Assembly: GCA_025060055.1 (NCBI GenBank)
Contig: JANXCK010000073.1
Coordinates: forward strand, 1-16,186
Source of the DNA: Fimbriimonadales bacterium
Lineage (GTDB): Bacteria; Armatimonadota; Fimbriimonadia; Fimbriimonadales; GBS-DC
Length of the DNA: 16,186 nucleotides
Reading direction: 5' to 3'
Part shown: positions 14,170 through 16,186 of the stretch, piece after piece
Position numbering within the stretch: the first letter of the stretch is position 1
Layout of the letters: each line of letters starts with the position of its first letter
Notes under the pieces: generated by a model
Seen by the model: only the letters and a program-made list of their open reading frames with translations
Told to the model about the DNA's origin: nothing
The model's database searches: none
Program-made: the position numbers and the translations under genes

Positions 14170-15432
14170 CTATCCGCTCTGACCGAAGTTAAGCAGCACT
14201 GCCAACAAGTCAAGGTCGTTGATTGTGCCGTCGCCGTTCACATCGCCGAAGACCATCGTCTTGCTGACTGTAGTGGGACTGCACGGGTCTAAACTCCAGG
14301 GACCGTCCTGATCGCGCTCGAATCGGACGGATAAGCCGTTGTCCCAGCGACGGATGGTAATCGACTGCACATTCAGGCTGACAGGTAGCGTGAACTGCCC
14401 CTTCTCGTCAAGGTAAGTGGTGAAGCGCGAGGTGAACGGCTGCGCCCCAGAGTCGTTCACAACCTCCACATCCACCAAGTTGCGGCGCAGGGCTTTCTCG
14501 ACGTCCGCAGCGGTTTCGAACTCGAAGAACAGCGGATTCTGGGGCTGCGCGCTGCTGCTTAGTGCGCTCATGTCAATTCGCCCCACGAAGTTGTGCGTCC
14601 CGCGCAGTGCAAGGTAGAACGACCCTTGTGGCAGCCCTACAAACACGCTACCTCCTGTCAGGTTCGTAAACACAGGCGTCGTCGGGGTTGTGCCACGGAA
14701 GTAGCCCCGACCAGGCAGCATTGAGACACTACCCGGCGTGCTGTTGGAAATAAGCGGACCGACATTCGCGAGGTTGATGTTGCTGGTCTGCGCCGAAATC
14801 ACCTCAAAAGCAACCCAGAACGCCTTGGGCACTTGGAGATTCGTGGCAGAGAGCGTCACCAGGAAGATCGCTGAGGTTGTGCCCGCAGCGAAGTTAATCG
14901 TCGCTGTCCCAGTGGCGATCGGGGTGGCTCCAGCAGCACTCCCGAACGCGCCGTCCCAAGGGTACAGAATAACCCTCAGTGCCAGTGTGCCAGGTTGGGT
15001 ATTGTTGACGAGCGGGTTCACGCCAGCGATTGCGAAAGTGATTTGGGACACACATGCGATAGGTGGCTGCGAACTTGTGGAATACGGAGGGTCAACTGGG
15101 CGACCGCTCATCAGCACGACATCATCACCCAGCGTGCGTACAATCGACTGACCACCTATGGTCGCTTGGAAGGGGATGTAGCTGAAGAAAGCAGTCCCGT
15201 CGTCGCTCCAGCGGAGGCACATCGTTTGCAGGTAGATGTAGGGATTGGCGCCGCTGGCAGGATTGAAGTCGTCACTCAGGTCGATGTGATGAATCTCGGG
15301 GCGAGTGTGCAAGGGAATTGTGCGTGCTTCCTCCTCAAGCAAGTTCGCAGGGGCGATGTTCCCCTGTGCAGCGGCAACGCTCACAAACGCTACTGTTAGC
15401 GCCACTACAGCAAACACGTTGATGCCTTTCAT
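14170..15432 (-). CDS. Secreted protein with single C-terminal dockerin-like repeat
   Basis: The product has 420 residues. It has a clear signal peptide (MKGINVFAVVALTVAFVSVAAA, then QGN), then a Ser/Thr/Asn-rich, beta-strand-like body with few charged residues (about 30-340). A smaller segment (about 340-395) looks like an immunoglobulin or carbohydrate-associated fold. Residues 396-420 are one EF-hand-like dockerin repeat, GDVNGDGTINDLDLLAVL; cellulosomal dockerins have two. Such tails are common on exported proteins of Armatimonadota and Planctomycetota, where their partner is unknown. No PEP-CTERM or LPXTG signal follows, so it is not an obvious exosortase substrate. ATG 15432 has AGGAGG about 7 nt upstream; the frame continues to 15807 but crosses the promoter and hairpin repeats. 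The body matches no family I recognise. Confidence 0.85.
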   Translation of the reverse strand: MKGINVFAVVALTVAFVSVAAAQGNIAPANLLEEEARTIPLHTRPEIHHIDLSDDFNPASGANPYIYLQTMCLRWSDDGTAFFSYIPFQATIGGQSIVRTLGDDVVLMSGRPVDPPYSTSSQPPIACVSQITFAIAGVNPLVNNTQPGTLALRVILYPWDGAFGSAAGATPIATGTATINFAAGTTSAIFLVTLSATNLQVPKAFWVAFEVISAQTSNINLANVGPLISNSTPGSVSMLPGRGYFRGTTPTTPVFTNLTGGSVFVGLPQGSFYLALRGTHNFVGRIDMSALSSSAQPQNPLFFEFETAADVEKALRRNLVDVEVVNDSGAQPFTSRFTTYLDEKGQFTLPVSLNVQSITIRRWDNGLSVRFERDQDGPWSLDPCSPTTVSKTMVFGDVNGDGTINDLDLLAVLLNFGQSG

Positions 15433-15454
15433 TGTAGACCTCCTGTAGAGCCGA

Positions 15455-15473
15455 TTTGCCTGCCTCAGGCAAA
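15455..15473 (-). promoter_or_regulatory. Hairpin in the 5' leader of the dockerin-protein gene
   Basis: On the minus strand TTTGCCTG-AGG-CAGGCAAA is a perfect 8-bp stem with a 3-nt loop. It starts about 2 nt after the expected transcription start (about 15475) and ends before the ribosome site. It could be a 5' stability hairpin or an operator for a dimeric repressor. Stem length and loop type resemble the hairpins of the neighbouring field. Confidence 0.5.
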
Positions 15474-15481
15474 CCGCCATA

Positions 15482-15510
15482 ATTATACACCATCCAAGCT
15501 GCGTTGTCAA
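15482..15510 (-). promoter_or_regulatory. Consensus sigma-70 promoter for the dockerin-protein gene
   Basis: On the minus strand TTGACA (15510-15505) and TATAAT (15487-15482) are both perfect and are separated by exactly 17 bp. The expected start is near 15475, giving a 43-nt leader with AGGAGG before ATG 15432. This is the strongest promoter in the window and predicts high constitutive or repressor-controlled expression. Confidence 0.85.
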
Positions 15511-15534
15511 GTGGTCTGGAGAATTCCTACTGGG

Positions 15535-16071
15535 TAGCGTCGGCGTCTCGCTGAAGGGCGTGGTTTGGATCGTTGTGCCCCTGCTACGCATGCACGGGCA
15601 AGATGCCCGTGCCACGAGGTGGCTTGGGCGTCTCGCCCAAGCACCACGTGGCTTGGACAGTCGTGTCCAAGCTGTAGCGTCGGCGTCCGCGCCAACGGGG
15701 GCACGGACACGACTGTCCGTGCTACGCTGCACAGGCAAGATGCCCGTGCCACGCTGTGGCTTGAGCGTCTCGCCCAAGCACACAGTGGCTTGGACAGTCG
15801 CGTCCAAGCTGTAGCGTCGGCGTCCGCGCCGACGGGGGCACGGACACGACTGTCCGTGCTACGCTGCACGGACACGACTGTCCGTGCCACGCATGCACGG
15901 GCAAGATGCCCGTGCCACACTTGCAGGCGAGAGCCGACGCGACGGTGCGACGGCATTCATGCCGTCGGCAACGACAGGAAAGTCGTCGCTCCAACAGGTA
16001 CGACGACTTGGGCGCGTCGGAGACGCGCCCCTACAGGGTATTTGCGGTAGGGGCAGGTTCCTAACCTGCCC
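15535..16071. repeat. Field of about fifteen short hairpins
   Basis: Hairpins with mostly 8-9 bp stems and 2-4 nt loops follow each other every 15-40 bp. Centres lie near 15602, 15632, 15661, 15687, 15711, 15739, 15769, 15798, 15824, 15848, 15876, 15905, 15957, 16020 and 16061. Arm types include GCACGGGCA, GCTTGGGCG, GCTTGGACA, CGTCGGCG, GCACGGACA, CGACGGCAT, GGGCGCGTC and GGGCAGGTT, each with its complement. Loops come as reverse-complement pairs: AGA and TCT, GTCG and CGAC, GGA or CCT. No protein with a ribosome site and family resemblance is present, although the region is open in several frames. It lies upstream of the dockerin-protein promoter. Confidence 0.75.
15592..15865. repeat. Two tandem 137-bp copies within the hairpin field
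   Basis: Segment 15592-15728 is repeated at 15729-15865 with roughly ten mismatches. Each unit carries the same five hairpins in the same order (arms GCACGGGCA, GCTTGGGCG, GCTTGGACA, CGTCGGCG, GCACGGACA). A partial third unit may follow, since the GCACGGACA and GCACGGGCA hairpins recur at 15866-15887 and 15895-15915. Some changes between copies break pairing (GCACGGGCA to GCACAGGCA), while one flanking pair changes on both sides (GGTG/CACC to TGTG/CACA). Confidence 0.8.
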
Positions 16072-16113
16072 TGCAGAAAAGAGACGATTTCAAGTTGGAA
16101 GCACTTACCAATC
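16005..16113. mobile_element. MITE-like repeat, family A copy 3 (right part)
   Basis: From about 16005 the sequence follows copy 1 (10254-10358) without net gaps. GGGCGCGTC-GGA-GACGCGCCC (16010-16030) and GGGCAGGTT-CCT-AACCTGCCC (16051-16071) are 41 bp apart, as in copy 1. The end GACGATTT...GCACTTACC is at 16083-16109. The arms differ from copy 1 but still pair. No matching left terminus is seen at the expected place (about 15976), so it is truncated or fused to the hairpin field. Confidence 0.55.
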
Positions 16114-16147
16114 AAGGCTCTAATGAGACATCAGCCCTCACCCCCAG

Positions 16148-16174
16148 CCCCTCTCCCGCCACGCGGGAGAGGGG
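16148..16174. repeat. CCCCTCTCCC hairpin repeat
   Basis: CCCCTCTCCCGC (16148-16159) and GCGGGAGAGGGG (16163-16174) form a perfect 12-bp stem around CAC, preceded by CCCTCACCCCCAG. The same arrangement, reverse-complemented, is in family A copy 2 (13736-13778), and the core is used as the putative terminator at 14131. No gene is seen from here to the window end. Confidence 0.6.
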
Positions 16175-16186
16175 AGTCCGACTCCC

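Noticed and set aside
15433..15807. Upstream extension of the dockerin-protein gene (125 extra codons)
   Set aside because: It crosses the consensus promoter and the hairpin field, giving repetitive Arg/Ala-rich sequence; the signal peptide and AGGAGG fix the start at 15432.
15592..15915. CRISPR array
   Set aside because: The repeated pieces are self-complementary hairpins of different sequence without constant-length unique spacers, and no cas gene is present.
15565..16050. Open frame of 161 codons through the hairpin field
   Set aside because: Long open frames occur here on both strands because the repeats are GC-rich and stop-poor; there is no ribosome site or family resemblance.

Overview
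The window looks like chromosomal DNA of a free-living, moderately high-GC bacterium. Three features together suggest Armatimonadota, perhaps Fimbriimonadia: an exosortase-type polysaccharide locus, a secreted protein ending in a single dockerin-like calcium loop (GDVNGDG, then LLAVLLNFG), and GC-rich intergenic spaces crowded with palindromes. This assignment is recalled resemblance, not a search result. Planctomycetota would be the main alternative.

Left part (1-10006). The window opens with the 5' end of a minus-strand ABC exporter that starts at a GTG. It is divergent from a tightly packed plus-strand run of ten genes (488-10006). These are: SLBB polysaccharide export protein, Wzz/BY-kinase-like protein, polyprenyl-phosphate sugar phosphotransferase, UDP-sugar epimerase, UbiA-type phosphoribosyl-polyprenyl synthase, GtrA-like protein, exosortase, EpsI-like partner, ABC ATPase and Nudix hydrolase. 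Most junctions are 2-17 bp gaps or short overlaps; the one larger gap (48 bp) carries a GC hairpin. Together they suggest a cell-surface polysaccharide with a lipid-linked pentose branch, made alongside a membrane transpeptidase that sorts exported proteins. Glycosyltransferases, flippase, polymerase and any PEP-CTERM substrate are not in the window.

Right part (10007-16186). Four minus-strand genes follow: a helix-hairpin-helix DNA-glycosylase-like protein, a NamZ/DUF1343 protein, long-form hisG (2 bp upstream of namZ) and a secreted dockerin-type protein with a consensus sigma-70 promoter. The spaces between them hold non-coding repeats. There are three members of a short element with GGTAAGTGCCTC ends, one IS5-like MITE with a TAA target duplication plus a probable decayed relative, several CCCCTCTCCC hairpins, and a dense field of about fifteen perfect or near-perfect hairpins at 15.53-16.07 kb that includes a 137-bp tandem duplication.

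The least explained parts are the hairpin field, the two degenerate nucleotide-binding proteins in the polysaccharide operon (BY-kinase with Arg for the Walker A Lys; ABC ATPase with altered catalytic Glu and switch His), and the glycosylase-like protein.
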